Source: Zerene cesonia (taxonomy: Eukaryota > Arthropoda > Insecta > Lepidoptera > Pieridae). From it: DNA of 64,000 bases. The notes beneath the pieces are model-generated. The model worked only from the letters and a program-made list of their open reading frames with translations, did no database searches and was not told the DNA's origin. The stretch covers positions 10,974,001 through 11,038,000 of the forward strand of contig NC_052122.1 in NCBI RefSeq assembly GCF_012273895.1, written 5' to 3'. A program made the position numbers and the translations under genes. This document shows, one piece after another, positions 34,446 through 48,680 of this stretch (position 1 is its first letter; every line of letters begins with the position of its first letter).

Positions 34446-37019
34446 TACATTTAATCACACAAAAACAGACCATTTTGCACACGCGTAACACAATAAAACA
34501 CTCCAATTAAGGTTTTCTATGCCAAGGACAAACGTTGTAATACTAGAATTTGCATTTCAGTCAATAAGTAAATTTATAGGCCCGTAATATACAAGGGGCG
34601 CGGCGGACAGGGCGAGCCCGACTCGAGCCCGGCTGTATGTCACTGCTATTTGTTACGTTTGGGAATACCTAGAAATTTGTAAAATTCATACACAAGTAGC
34701 TAACTGAATACACTAAATGAGAAATGTACTTGTATTTTCCGTAAGATTGATACATTAAATTATAATCTAACTCGCGAGATTACACACTATCGAAAAATTG
34801 TAGTCCGTAACATTTGCTCGAAATCTAACGCACTGTTATTCGTTAGACTGTAATGCACATATATCACAGTTATACAGAGAGTTCATGTTACCCAAATGTA
34901 CGACAGGCGCCGGTTGTAAATTGACGGAGCTTTGAGGTATTTCGTGCAGTTTTAAAACCTACCTAACCCATAATTATACAATTTAACACTATAACATCGA
35001 TACATTTATAATATACCGTAAAATATCAATCGTCTATGTATGAGAATTTTCATGATTTAAATCGTATATAGAATACGCATAACGTCTGAACTAAACATAA
35101 AAAAGGTTAACATTTCACCATTTTTTTTGGTGGAACACTAAAGATATCACGACACGTCACCCAGTGTTCAACAATGCATTCCGATCGTAAAAAGTTACTT
35201 TATAAAAGTTACATCACCAGCTTAGATAACATTCAATAGGAACATTTTGGTCTTAATTTTTTTGCACCGTTTTCTGTCTATTTCAACAATATTCAAACAT
35301 TTAGTACTTACAAATACAAATACTTCAGATATTTCCATTTGTAAAAGAGAACAGGAATAGGATAAAGAATAGTTTTTAAAAAACAATGAAGTTTACAAAC
35401 CCAATTCAAATTTATCCACAATTGTTTAAATAGCCAACTTTATGGCTATCAAACTATACTTCTCTATATCCGAATAGTTTATTATACTAAGATGAATATA
35501 AACATTTATCTTGCAACTTCTAAAACTTTAAAAGTCACTGCGGAGGTGTACCGGACTAATGAATGTCTCATGAGTCACGGACCTGTTATGTGAGGTAAAC
35601 ATTGCACGACAATATGAATGTAAATCATACGGCAGTTTCCTCTCAGTGCTTCAAGGGAAGCTGAGCTTGCTTTGCCACGGAACTCTATTCTATCCACCGG
35701 GATTTCAAACAGACAGTTCACGTGTAATTTTGCAATTTGGAAAGATATATACTACTGACACAGATATATAGAGAGAATCTGCTACGAATTGACGTGGATG
35801 ATAATAATTGACGGAGTGGTACTCTTATCATTGGGGGTTGCGTTAGCTACTTTGATTTCCTCTATATTATCGAAGAATACGATTAAAATATCTGTATATC
35901 TGTATCTTTTCCTCAGAAGGTGATTGTGCTGTTAGAAATGATGTCATAAGCGTGAAGCTTATTTGCGTGATTGCGTAAGCAGAATGCATTTAACGCTTGA
36001 CAAAATAGCTCTTGCGTATTCAACAAATCTAGTATTGAAGCTTAAGGCAATCGCGACTAATTGCAACATTAATATGTTATACGACGGATATAGGTTCATT
36101 AAATGAAGAATAGTGATCGTCTGTCAGGTAAAAAACGAGTAAAATATGTTGCAAGGATATGTCGAAAAATTCAACCGAGCGTCGAAACTACAGTGTTTCT
36201 TATTTTATGGACTTCTTTATAAGGCTAAGTTTCAAACATTGAAATATTAAACCTAACCCATTTTTAAAGCATTTGTCGCCTATTTAAACATAGGGTCGGG
36301 TCAATAAATATAGCTCATAGAAAGGAGCCGAGAAAATGGAGTAACATAAATTGATAACCGACCTTAATAGATGCAGGCTGTTAGTTCAGAGCTGAAGAGT
36401 AAAATTTAATGTATAAACGTGCCCTTCGTGCCCAAATAGGTATCTATTTGTGTTCACAAGCACAACACGTTTGTACTTCGGAGTTTACTTTTTTAAATAC
36501 TTACTTATTTATTTACAAAAAAAAAAAACGCAGTAAAACATACTTTATTCTTATTTTTGTATCGTTTATTTGGATTATTGTTTCATGAAAGTGCTTGTAA
36601 AAGTATATTTGTTAAAGAAAATATTCCTTTTGTTTTTGAGGTAGGTGTGAGTATAAAACGATACTTACTGTGCATTGTAATAAAATCTTATATATCTAAA
36701 TCAATAATTGACGAAGATTTTTCCAATAACAATACACAGACACCCAATTTAATCCTTCAATACTATTAAATGAGTTATATTTTTGTACAACCTTTTTTTT
36801 ATATTTTTTTATATATTACTCAATTATTTATAATTGCTTTTTACTATAACACTTCTTTTCGCGCTCCATACTTGAGTTTTCATAGTATATCTCAAAGAAA
36901 ATATTTCCTACAAGATTTTTGAGGTCTTTTCATAAAAAACGTTTGCGTAGGTTAGTAGTTTGCAAAATTAGGCATGCAGCATTGACGTAAGTATCCGCTA
37001 AGAAAGGGTCTAGATAAAT

Positions 37020-37107
37020 CTAACCCCAAGGGGATAAAATAGGGGATGAAAGTTTGTACCATGAAAATATTAGGACTGCGCGGGCAAAGCTGCGGGCATC
37101 AGGTAGT
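37020..37107 (+). mobile_element. 3' end of a Helitron-like element
   Basis: ggggataaaataggggatga, then a hairpin-like cgcgggcaaagctgcgggca and a decayed terminal ctag (ggtag). Left boundary not found. Confidence 0.45.
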
Positions 37108-37767
37108 TTCTTATAAAAATTAAGTAAATTTTTGCCTGTATTTAAATTTGTGTTTAATCAATAAGCTTTTTATTATCTTAGGCGGTATGGATATAAGTTT
37201 TTGTGACGTAATATTTAAGGGGGGGTTGCGACCCCGTACTATCTGCGAAGAGTACGACACGGCGTGACAAGGGACAACCCAGCGGATTGTCAAAGTAGCA
37301 AATTTTAGCTTGAAATATTTTATGAACGGTGCCTTGGGGCCTATAATATAAATAATTGCTCATAAAGGCCTCTGATGTCAGTAACTATTACAATTTAAAT
37401 TTTTATCTTAGTTCCAACACAAACTTATTTAGGAGATAAGTATTTCAAGTCGAATCGAATTAAAGATATCTTAATGTAATATCATTGTAATATAGTACCA
37501 CATTTATAAACATACATCTATTTAACTTATCTCGACTACAGTCCGATATTATTAAAGTATACAATCATTTAAAAACTATTAATTAATGGCAGCGAAAATA
37601 TTTTTACCTCTAATTGCAGTGACCCTAGTGCACGTTGCGACGGACGCTGGCTCGTTCATTAACTGCAAGAGAAATATACTTTAAGTGATTCATTATACAT
37701 GAAAAAACACGTTTATATTTTCAACCAGTTGACGTGCACAAAGGCAAAAATTTACAATTATGTATTA

Positions 37768-37986
37768 TAGAGGTCACGTGATAGGTTCCCGTCTGTACCC
37801 GTACTCGACCGTACCCGTACACTTTAGTGGATAGTGGTAGACTTTAGCGAAGCGATAGCCGTTTCGCTGCGCACTCAGGAATCATGTACATATTACTCTA
37901 AATATTTTTGAAATCGATCCAGTACTCCCTGAGATTAATGCGTTCAAACATACAAACGCTGGAGCCTTATATTATATATTAGTATA
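37768..37986 (-). mobile_element. Short non-autonomous element, minus orientation
   Basis: Same family as 33500-33588 by the 'gaaatcgatccagtactccc' and 'gagattaatgcgttcaaaca' blocks and the attagtata end. The GC-rich gtacccgtac... part on the left may be a separate simple repeat. Confidence 0.5.
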
Positions 37987-39203
37987 GAGTATAGATAGTA
38001 CAGACGAAAAGAAAATCAAGTTAGTTTGCTATGGTGCTTACTTGATATGTATTTCTTTTAAACATAGAAAAGCCAACTTCTAAATTTGAAACGGTATTCG
38101 TACCCTTTTTGTTTAAGAAACAAATGACCAATCTAATGAAAAGGTCCATTACTTTTATTTTCCGTATTATGTGACACTGCGCGATTTTATAGAGAAAACA
38201 GCGTTGGCGAGGGCTAAACGCAATGCAACCCGGGATTGCCTAGCGTGTATAGAATCGGAAGTAAATATATATTCAATACTGTGATTAGCCACTACCGTGC
38301 ACAAATTAGTGGTATTCATAAACGTGCACACGTTCCATGGCAATTATGTAGAAGTTGAGTTTCATGAGGCGAAATTGCCAGTTAACTGTTAATTCCTGCT
38401 AGTGACTATTCATATTCTATTGGTCTCATTCAGAAATGCTGCTTATTTGAGAGTATTAAGACTGCACACACTGTTAATATAACAAGGATTTGTATGTGGC
38501 TTCGCCCGCATACATAGAACATTCAGACAATTATTGGACTTAAACTATCATTTATTGCTTTCGTAATTTCAGAAGAGAGTTCGGAAACTTTTCAACTACT
38601 CATCTGCAATACTTATTTATTATTTGAAAACAAATTAACCCGGATTTCGAGCCTGATCCAATAAGCAAACGATCTTATATTTTTGTGATATACTTATTGT
38701 AGAAATGTTTTGTTTATCTTGAGCTAGAAGCGTACGAATTTAAGTCACAATTCACAGATTTATAGCGTAGACCATATTGAAGTACCTATCATATAAATTA
38801 GGGTCCCCGTTTAGCCACACTACTAAAACCACAACACGCCACCACCAAAATAATTCCTGTAGTTTTCCTGTCGTAGCTGAGAAGACGAAAATGATATAAA
38901 AATTTCTTTCGTCATAATCAAATATATTAATTTGGGCATTTTACATGGATGAGTTTTAAACCAAGAACTATTCTGTCCACAGACAGGCGGCCGAGCACCC
39001 AAACCGCCGGCCGACAGAGTACAATAAAAAAATGCTTCAAGCTCATAAACATAGATACCTACATAAACTATGTTCGAATATAATAGATACGAATCATTAT
39101 GCCGCTAGTGTAATCACATAATATTGTAATTGAGTTTTTACCAATAATAGCCTTAATAAGCTCAGGTGCGTGCACACCTCGAGGACACACCACGTGGTAC
39201 TGT

Positions 39204-39222
39204 GGTCTGTGACTCACAGACC
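39204..39222. promoter_or_regulatory. 19-bp perfect palindrome centred on an AP-1 site
   Basis: GGTCTGTGACTCACAGACC has the AP-1/TRE core TGACTCA at its centre. A perfect E-box palindrome ACCACGTGGT (39189-39198) lies 5 bases away. No gene is recognised nearby, so a regulatory role is unproven. Confidence 0.4.
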
Positions 39223-41510
39223 GTCGAACAAGTTTCCCACACCGGACATTATAGCCTTGGTCTCCACTCAGCGTTCGAATCACGAAACTATCTCTTAATT
39301 CAACGCAATAAAATTTAAATTGGCATGCTGCATTCGTGTTTCGGTATTTGTTTTGAAATGCAAGTTTCAGGTGTCACATTTGAAATTACGGATTAGTCGC
39401 TGCACAAGTTGGATTTTGATTTCAGTCTTCTATAGAACTCACTGCCATTTATTGATCTTTGTAAACATGAAACCTTCTTTGTGATACTGATTAATACAAA
39501 CGACAAAAAATCAAATGTAAAACTATTTAGAGGCCATAAAATAATTATCAAGGTCGATAGTTAACTTTAGGTTAACACAGAAAAAAAATCGTTCGCTATA
39601 ACGCTTTGCGTCTAATTACTATTGGGTACAAAGGAAATATTTTTAATCCAATTGTAATTATTCAATGGTTTATGATACATTGTTTTCTACAAGCTGATTA
39701 TGATAACAACTTTGAATGTTTTACTATTCGGCGAAATTGGATACGTGTAGATGACGTATAAAAACCCTATATAAATATTGCATCATAAAGAGATATGAAT
39801 TTAGCTGCAGGGCAGTTGTGCAGCATGTCGTTACGAAAAATTGTAACTAAAAACAAACTTAATAACACACGAACACTATTTTTTTCAATAATTGCCGTTG
39901 AATTTTAGACTGTACAATTTTGTATTATTATAATATCGGAAGTTTACATGAATGCGGAGTTGAGGTTGGTCTCAAGCAAAAATCACTGAACCAATTTAGC
40001 TGTAACGCGGTATATAGGTATTATGGAACACATATTTCTGATTTATTGCCGTATAACACACCACGCGATCTTAGCAACAGGTTGAAGCTAGCTATTAATA
40101 CGTCAAATGAGCAATGAACAATTTATACATTAAATACAGAATTGTAACGCACTTTCGCTGAGCTTAAACACCACATATCTATAAATAAACAGAACAATCG
40201 CAACTAAAATACAATATGTGAAACAAAGTATGAAAAAGTACAATGATACGTAATTATAGAGCCAATACACTATAGTTTTACAGCATATATAAGTCTTAGT
40301 CTAGTCTATAGTACTACGTCTAAGGTCGGGGGCCCGAATCTATAGTATACTATTCACTTTGTAAAAAAGTGTACAATATGTCCCTGCTATGTAGATATAA
40401 TAGGTCATTATCTGAAAAAGAAAAAAAATAAAACAAAGCAAAACAAAATCGCAAAGCAGCAGGAACACAATTATAAAAAATAAAATAAAAACACTGAAAA
40501 TAATAATGCAATCGCTGCGCAATTAGCTTGATGCATGTAACTAATGCGTTATTGTGTAAAATTGCATTTTTGTAATTGTAACAATTAGTTACTTTTCTAA
40601 TCGCACTATGACTAATTGGAAGCGTGAGCACTTGAGCAGGTCATGTTTTTCAAGGGCTTATTTGAATTCATACCAGTGGAAGTCCGAAGGGAGGGAAAGT
40701 GGAACGCGAGAGCGAACAATATTACTTCGCTTCGGTTTATACATTAGTGCCAATATAGTTTTATCAACTTATAATAACAAAAATACTTTGAAATTCTTAT
40801 GTTTGATTGACGTCTCGTTTCGTAGTTGTATAATTTATAAAAGTTATAATTATTATTACAGTCATACCTTAAACTAAAAATTAAAAAGCTAGATATTTTA
40901 ATACTTTAGAAGTATTCACTTAATATTCGTAACTTAGTTTGATTTTGAAATTTTAATACACATCCAAAAAGCAATTTCAATTAGGCTTTTAGAATGCCTT
41001 TCATCTTATGAATAAATTTGTGACATGAGAAATATTGCGAGTAAAAAAACCAAATACTAGAATTTAGCTTTACTATAATACTAGTAGCTAAAGGTAAACT
41101 AGATTAACCACTTGTTGATTATAAATGCGAAAGTAACTGTGTCGGTCTTTAACAGAGGTGACCTGTTTTTGCAGGAATCTGGGATATAGATTGAAATAAA
41201 CATCCTGTTTGGGATGTATTGCTTTTATAAATTGACCATTTACTTTTTAAATATATACTCGCTTTGTCATATCACACAGCAGTGGATTTCAAAATTATTT
41301 GAGTCACACAGACCTCTAGTGTTATCCAGCATTTCGCTCTGTTGGGTTTTCAAGGCTAAACTGGTGACCTGAATTATATGACACAATGAACGCACCTAAA
41401 ATCTCAGGTTAGGAAGCGACCATGCAAGGTTCCTCGCGATTACTAAGCAGCCTGGTGGGACTTATAATAATAATACATCGGTACCTACTGATCCTGTTTT
41501 ATACTATAAG

Positions 41511-41682
41511 CTTTACTAATATTGTAAAGACAGAGGATTTGTATGTCGGTGTGTTTGTTATGTTTTCACACAAAAACTACTCGTCCGATTTCATACAATT
41601 CTTTTAGCATTCTGTAATCTGCAACTTCACTGAGTGACATAGACTATTTACGTACCACGGTTGAAACTGGGGGTACAGCTAG
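41511..41682 (+). mobile_element. Non-autonomous Helitron-like element, family 2
   Basis: tttactaatattgtaaagac start, ttttcacacaaaaactactc, gcaacttcactgagtgacat and 3' terminus gtacagctag|t. The copy at 59884-60046 shares all blocks in the same order. Confidence 0.65.
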
Positions 41683-43689
41683 TAAGTTATATTTTTTGAG
41701 TAAATTCAATATCATATTGTTAATATAGTGTTATTTAGGTGGGATATAGCAAAATACTACGTTCGTTCTATCGTATGCAACTGATACTTAGCATTAAATG
41801 TGAGTCTAAGTACATAATTTATTTTTTACCACCCAATAGTTTTGCACGAACGCTCGAGCGCGGTGAGATTGCATCACTCATGCCGTACATCGACCTGCCA
41901 CCGTCCATCCCTCTCACACTTTATATAATCCACGTTGTATGTAGTGTTCCCGTCTCTGTCTAGCCAATTAATTTTTCGTCGCTTTTTCTCTGATATATTT
42001 CCGCGGTAGCGTTATAAAACCACGCGAGCTCGATCTAAAGCTGAGGATAGACTTGGACACATTCAAGTGTTTTCAATAATATTAAAGATGCGAAGATATA
42101 TTTTATTTCATTTCAGCAACGGCTTTTCAAATACATTTTATAGCGATAGTCAGAGAAAGAACGAAATGCTAATTGGTCATATAATAGAAAAAAAATACAA
42201 CGACATTCTTTGAACATTGCTTTGATCGTTATCTTGTCATCGTTATGAAATGAATAAAAGCAAATATTTTTTCTTTGATACATTCATTTATTAGCGGAGG
42301 TTATTGGGATCACATGGAAAGAATATGAAAGAAATAAAAATAATGGCAGTATGTTTTATTATTATACAATTAGTAAATATTATGACAGTTTGGTGGTATA
42401 TGCTGGTATTTTTAAAGCGATCATTTCTAAAGTTTCTCTGACCACGCAATGTTATTTTTGACTAGCCTGGGGTAATTTTATAATATAAAGCAAATTTGTT
42501 CAAAAACATTACCTAAATTCTCATTGTTTATGACTTCTTTTTATTTTTTGATCATATATTCAATTTCGTTTTATTTTACGCTCCATACAATGAAACACCT
42601 CAATCGACTTTGAGTATTACTCGAGGAATACAGTTTACATCATTTGTCTATAGAACTTCCCAGATAGAGATTTCCTAACAGTAATTTCTTTATTTCACCA
42701 CAAGTTCTTACTATGAAACGTGTTAATAAAAATACTTATTGTAATTTTAAACATGCCCAAAGAACTACATACAACAATTTTGCTCCTATCAACACAAATC
42801 ATCATAAAGTTATAGTTGGCCTTATTGTTTTACATTAACCACGCCTTTTAGTTAAAATGGGATTTTATACCTCATATAAGGACATGTTTTTTCAATAGGG
42901 CTAGTTGTTAGTTTAATTGAAACATAAGACCAACCGGCGTGACGTCAATACATTTGGGTGTGCACACAGACTATAGAGAAACATACATATAACATGTATG
43001 TACAGTATGAATGTGTAGACACAGCTTTACATGTCCAAGCGTAAAGGCCGTGCAGCCAATACGGTAGCCTGCATGTCGGGTGTTCTATGATTTATATATC
43101 CCTACATCATAGACAAAATCCAAAAGTACAGCAAAAGATAAGTATTTATAGGATAGGGTATATATAAATATAAACATTTTCGCGGTACCTTTCCAATAAT
43201 TCAGAAATCGACAATTTTTTTACTATAAACATATGTATTAAATGTTTCACAGCTGTTGTAATGCATTTTATTTAACAGCGATTTTAAATCATTTTAAATC
43301 ATTGGTTAAAATGCAGTGATATTTTGTTTTTCAATGTAATCTTGCGAATGTGGTCCTCTTATGTAAAATGATATTATCTAAGTGTTCCAAATGACAATTG
43401 CGAAAATCAACAAAAACCCATCAATTCATAGGACCATTCGCTTCTCACGCGCTAGTTAATCACAATGAGCCGCCAACAGCATGATAAGTCCATCTTTTAT
43501 TTAAAATTATCTATGTAAGTCAATGAACTTTCCTTGTCATTTTTAATAATATAAAATTGCTGCCTGCTCAAAGTATATATTCTTCATATGTTCTTTATGT
43601 TATATCCTAACTATTAAAAATATTGAACACATTTAATACACGGTCTTTTTAATTTAGGACAATCTTTAACAGCCTATATATGTTCCCAG

Positions 43690-43880
43690 TAGGATACAGG
43701 CTTCCTATGGGGGTTCAGGCCAACAAAGCAAAGGCCATCAGACTAATCCACCACGCTGGCCAAGTGCGGGTTGGCAGTTATCACATGTCGCAGAACTTTT
43801 AACTCTCGGGCATGCCATTCCTCACGATGTTTTCCTTCATCGTTTCGAGCAGTGGTGAAGTTTATTACTAACCTTGAAAT
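43690..43880 (-). mobile_element. tRNA-derived SINE, 3' part, minus orientation
   Basis: Reverse complement reads ...cgatgaaggaaaacatcgtg, aggaatggcatgcccgagag, ccaacccgcacttggccagc and gtggtggatta. Same family as 48500-48680 and 49895-50200. Confidence 0.75.
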
Positions 43881-44599
43881 GTTTCTTAATTGCTCGCAGC
43901 CAATAAGTTCTTTGATATAAATTTTTATTAGCAAATGCCAGACAAAATAGTAGGTCTTCCAAATAATATCAACTTAATTAAATTAACGAATGATGGTATT
44001 ATGTAAATGACAAATTAAAATAACATCATTATATACTAAGTTTGAATAGAAGTAGATTTTATAAGCATATCGTTTGAACTTCCAGATTGCCATTTGTGTA
44101 TCACACACACACATAGTTACATATTTCTATTTTGATAAACAAATAGTAAGTGGATATGAATGTATTACGGCTGGATCAATATTAACTCTCAAACCCAAAA
44201 TCTACAGAATACGATGGATAATTAATTGTACAGGCTCCTACTTTATAAATGTAAGAACAAGAAAGCAATAAAAAAATGCTTCATATTGGAAAACAAAATC
44301 TTTAATCCACATATCTCAGCTATAGGTTATAATATTATAGATATTATAATTGAATCACCCATAGTCTAAGCAATGTCTAAGATTAATTTTAACTGAAGTT
44401 TTGTTACGAAATATTTGAGGGTTGCTATTTGTGATATTACATATTAGAAATCGTTAATGTTACAAATACTCGGAAAGTACATATTTTTGTAATTTCAATT
44501 ATAGACACTTATTTAGACACTGGATTATTGTATCGTTAATTACTTGAGACTTGAGAGACTATGAAATTACTACTGGTCTCATTCGAAAAATTCTTTCAG

Positions 44600-44822
44600 C
44601 ATTACATAGTCCACTAGACACTCGTCCCGGCTCCATCTGGATATCAGTTTTACCTGTTTTATCCAAAGGAAGCACTTAATCGGGATAAAAAGTAACCCGT
44701 CACCCAAGTGAGCTCATATCCTGTCTGTATACCAAATTTCATCAAAATCCGTGCAGAAGTTTCTACATCATTGACGGAAACATTCAAACAAACAAACTTT
44801 CACATTTATGATATTTGTGCGA
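44600..44822 (-). mobile_element. Helitron/RTE-type short repeat
   Basis: Contains cgggataaaaagtaacccgt, accaaatttcatcaaaatcc, gtgcagaagttt and caaacaaactttcacattta, the standard inverted order of the repeat. Boundaries are approximate. Confidence 0.55.
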
Positions 44823-46024
44823 TTTATAGAGGAAAGTTAGATATAACATCATGAATGATACAGGTGTAACTGCAGGGCACAACTAGTTTTACATCTGATG
44901 CAACATCATTCAACATGTCTTAAGAATTCATTGTGACTAGACTACATAAATATGAAAAGCATAGAATACAAAGATTAATCACAGTCCTAATAAAAAATTA
45001 TTTAAATTATGTTATTGCCTACTATAGTCTACTATTAAAATTGTTTTTCTTTACCATTCACCATTCACTTGATTCATTGCTAATCAAGTTTTAATTTTAA
45101 ATTGTAGTGTTGTAGGAATATAAAACTAACAATAACAATGATTATAATTGCTATTGATTTTCTTATAAGTACTTATTCATCCAAATTGCATATTTGTTCA
45201 TATAGAAATCAAGCTGTAAAGTTTTTACTATTAGACCAATATATATCACTTGATTCAAAAATGTTGAACTAAATATTAAAAATATTCTAACAACGAATAA
45301 ATTTTAAATACATACATATTTAAGAGGTAAGAATATCATAATTATTTTAAAACCTTACAAGTATAATGCTAATTATTCAAATAGAAATTAGTCCACGAGT
45401 TTATAAAAGGAATTTTATTCGTAACCAGTTTTTCAAATGTAGGTGGCAGAGAAATTGGTAAATGTCGTAATTTTAATGTAGTTACTAGATATTAAAATTT
45501 ATTTAAAACTGTCTAAGGCTCCCCTATTATTATTGTTAGAGCACAGAAATAATCATTTCGTATACTATTCACATAGTTTTTACAACAGCAGGTACTGTTA
45601 GTCTCGTACTTTCATAATTGATCATTATCGACAAACCACAATATAGCATTTATATTAAGTAATAAAAAAATGGTTTGTACTCACATTTTGGAGATAAAAC
45701 ACGTTCCGATTATAAAAACTATAACACAATTTTGTATACTAAAAAACAATATTTTGATACGATTTTGATAGAAAATAAAAATATAAATATCGGATCCGCC
45801 CAGCTGGCAGATTCAAGCGCACAGATTAAAAACAAAAAGTATCAATCCGAAATTTCATTTGACGCGATAACGTTCAGTAATATAAATTAATCTTTATTAA
45901 AAATTGTTTTGAATTTATATAATAAAGTTAATTTGTATAAAAATAATAAAAAAGGAAATTGTTTGATGATTTTAAAGTCACAAATACTTATAAGTTTTTT
46001 AACATATTTGTAAATAGAAATTTG

Positions 46025-46155
46025 CAGCGCCATCTGTATTTTGTATAAAATTAATTATCCCTATGCACAAATAGCAGTTTAATGTGTTTCATAAAAGCTT
46101 CCAAAGATGGCGGTTTATGGAGCAATGTCTACATTAATTTACTAGATGGCGCTAG
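46025..46155. promoter_or_regulatory. Two CTCF-like motifs flanking a YY1/Pho-like motif
   Basis: ACAGATGGCGCTG on minus (46037-46025) and TAGATGGCGCTAG on plus (46143-46155) match the insect CTCF core; AAAGATGGCGGT (46103-46114) matches YY1/Pleiohomeotic. The CTCF-like pair points outwards (divergent). Motif matches only; they may also come from an old repeat. Confidence 0.35.
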
Positions 46156-46442
46156 CATTCACAAATAAAGTATTACTCAGTTAACAATAATTTTATTTAT
46201 CTTCATTTTGTCGAAGCAATGAAATACATAGAAAAAAAAAAATAATAATAAACAGAATCAGCGTTCCAAATTGAACTAATTTGCATCAAATAATTTTAAT
46301 AACTAACAAAATAAACTCAATTTGTTTGTTTATATTTCGTAGATATAATTTAAATATAAAATTTATTGTTTGAAGCAAAACAGTGAAGCAATTTCGAACT
46401 ATAAAACTCTGAGTCAGTTGTATTTCTATCAGAAGCTTGAAA

Positions 46443-46641
46443 TCCTACTAAAATTATAAATGCGAAAGTTTGTAAGGATGTGTGTGTGTTTGTTGCTCTT
46501 TCACGCAAAAACTGCTGAACGGATTGAAATAAAATTTGGTACGTAGACAGCTGGTCAACTGGATAAAATATAGGCAACTTTTTATCCCGACATTCCTACG
46601 GGATACGAACTTACGAGGGTGAAACCGAGGGGTGCAGCTAC
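46443..46641 (+). mobile_element. Lep1-like non-autonomous Helitron
   Basis: A|TCCTACTAAAATTATAAATG 5' end, gcgaaagtttgtaaggatgt, tcacgcaaaaactgctgaac, aatttggtacgtagacagct, and 3' hairpin region ending gcagcta with the terminal G changed to C. Confidence 0.8.
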
Positions 46642-46781
46642 TTTTTTATAATTGTTAGTAACACTTCGCTTGTCGTGTGTCTGTCTCTCTGTCTATCTGT
46701 CCGACCGTCTGTCACTAGGCGTCTGTAGCTCATGAAGCGTATGTACCTCCCGCTCGCTGAATTAAATTTTTCATTTTATCT

Positions 46782-47082
46782 ATACAAATAAATAAAAATG
46801 GAGTGTCTGTTTGTAATAATAAAACAACCACTTGTTATTATAATATGGATGTAATTTTTAAATTTAAAAATTTACCAAAATTACAATTCGTATGTCAGTC
46901 TGTGTGCCTGTTGGTTCAGGTTTATCTTTGGAACGGCTGGACAGATGACGGGAATTTTACTGGCAGACAGCTAATGTAATAAGAAATAACTTAGGCTACT
47001 TTTTATTCCATTTATTCCTCACCTATTAACGTTCTCACCGGGTACGCTTTATGGGGTTGTATCTGCGGGACACAGCTTGTCT
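46782..47082 (+). mobile_element. Short interspersed repeat, Helitron/RTE type
   Basis: tacaaataaataaaaatgga start, ggaacggctggacagatgac, ggcagacagctaatgtaata and gtatctgcgggacacagctt end. Likely interrupted by a palindromic AT-rich insertion near 46820-46880. Confidence 0.5.
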
Positions 47083-47639
47083 ATGATAATTAAAGCTACG
47101 TTGTTTCTATAAAATGTGTAATGAAAGCAATAATGGAATAATTGAAAAAGTGAATAATTTTTTTCCTATATATTTTTCTTAAATGGGTTTATTTTTTAGG
47201 TACATATGTATAATTATGTTTTTGTTGCGTGCATTCCTTTGAATTTGGGGCTCCTAGTAGATGCAGGCCTATTCTGCCTGATGGGGTTATAAATAATAAT
47301 GTATGAAAATAAAGTTCAAATTAATGAATCGATATTTTTGATAAATTTAAAATTTACTTCATAAATAACAAGCAGAAACTAGAGCATGTTTCAATGTAGA
47401 ATCCAACCCGTTGGTTTCCAATAAGATGTTTTCCTTCACTGGTTCATTCAGTGAGGTGGAAGAAATGCAGATAAAATAATATTTGCTTATGAGAACTTAA
47501 GTTTGTACTTCATAATTATTGGAAGTATGTATTTATCTGTATTAATGTATAATAGTTTTATATAATTGTGCAAATATAAGCGTACCTTTATAATATATCA
47601 AATATCAACCAGCCGGTGACCACGTTCACTGTATGTTAT

Positions 47640-47981
47640 ATATATTATTGTGGTAGTCGAGCACGCTTCGGCACGAATTGGGCCAGCTCGCACCGGGGAA
47701 GTACCACACCCCCACAGAAAACCGGCGTGAAATAGTGGCATGCCACTGTGTTTCGTACGGTGAGTGGGGGAGCCGGAGGCCCGTTTCCTTTTCCTCACCC
47801 GCCCCAGTCCATTCCTTCTTTCCAGTCGTTAATCCATTCCTTTTCCCTTACCCCATTAAAGCGGGCAGCGCATTCGCAGAGGCCCAACCTTTGCGAATGT
47901 TCATGGGCGGTGGTGATCGCTTACCATCAGGCGAACCACAAGCTCAGTTGCCCGCTATGACATAAAAAAAAAAAAAAAAAT
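47640..47981 (+). mobile_element. A-tailed SINE, most complete copy
   Basis: gtcgagcacgcttcggcacg head, ggggaagtaccacaccccca, accggcgtgaaatagtggca, pyrimidine-rich middle, atgttcatgggcggtggtga, then ttgcccgctatgac and 16-17 A. This is the widespread lepidopteran 'ggaagtaccac...ccggcgtgaaa...' family. Open frames in it are spurious. No clear tRNA boxes identified. Confidence 0.85.
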
Positions 47982-48499
47982 AATAATTTAAAAATAAATT
48001 AGTGATTCGTTTAATTTTACTTAATATTTATTTATTTATCTTAAAGTAACTAAAGTGCATAGTCCAATGCACCTTCCCTTATCATAATTTTCTATACTAC
48101 TAACATCTACTTTAATAAAAACATTTAGAGACGGTTCCACAAAAAAGAATTGACTTTTGTTATACAATTCATTAATTGCACCCACCGTAGCATAGTATTT
48201 TTTTTCATCTTTTATCTTCCTCACTTCTCATGTAAGGGAAGTGGCTGAAACAAACTTGCTTAATTATTGTTTCTTTTTTTTTTGTAGCATTTACAAATAT
48301 TTATTAATTTGCCAAATTTCTGTTTCATATCTTATGGTTTTTGTGATAAGTCTGTGACATACAGACGGACGCATGGAGAGACGGATACGACGGAGCTAGG
48401 AGGATTACGAAACAATAAATTATTACTACGTTACCAACAGCCAATTATTTTTTTCTAAGTTCATAATTCAACAGCATTAAACGCATATTTGTTCCCACT

Positions 48500-48680
48500 C
48501 CAGGACAGCAGGGCTCCTCTGATGGTTCAAGCCATAATCCTCCTCTGATGGTTCAGCACTCTGGCCAAATGCGTGTTGGCAGATGACATTTCGTCGAAGT
48601 TCGAACTACAAATTCTTGGACATGCCTTCATGGGCACTTCACTATGTTTTTCATCACCGTTTCGACGAGAACACCTCCAA
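48500..48680 (-). mobile_element. tRNA-derived SINE, 3' part, minus orientation
   Basis: cactctggccaaatgcgtgt, tggcagatgacatttcgtcg, cttggacatgcct and cactatgtttttcatcaccg. A short internal duplication of 'tcctctgatggttca' is present. Confidence 0.7.

Noticed and set aside
39068..39283. 71-codon minus-strand open frame over a GC-rich island
   Set aside because: No family resemblance and only a weak donor; the composition is explained by palindromic motifs.
47678..47965. Overlapping plus-strand open frames of 70-95 codons
   Set aside because: They lie wholly inside an A-tailed SINE, which is non-coding.
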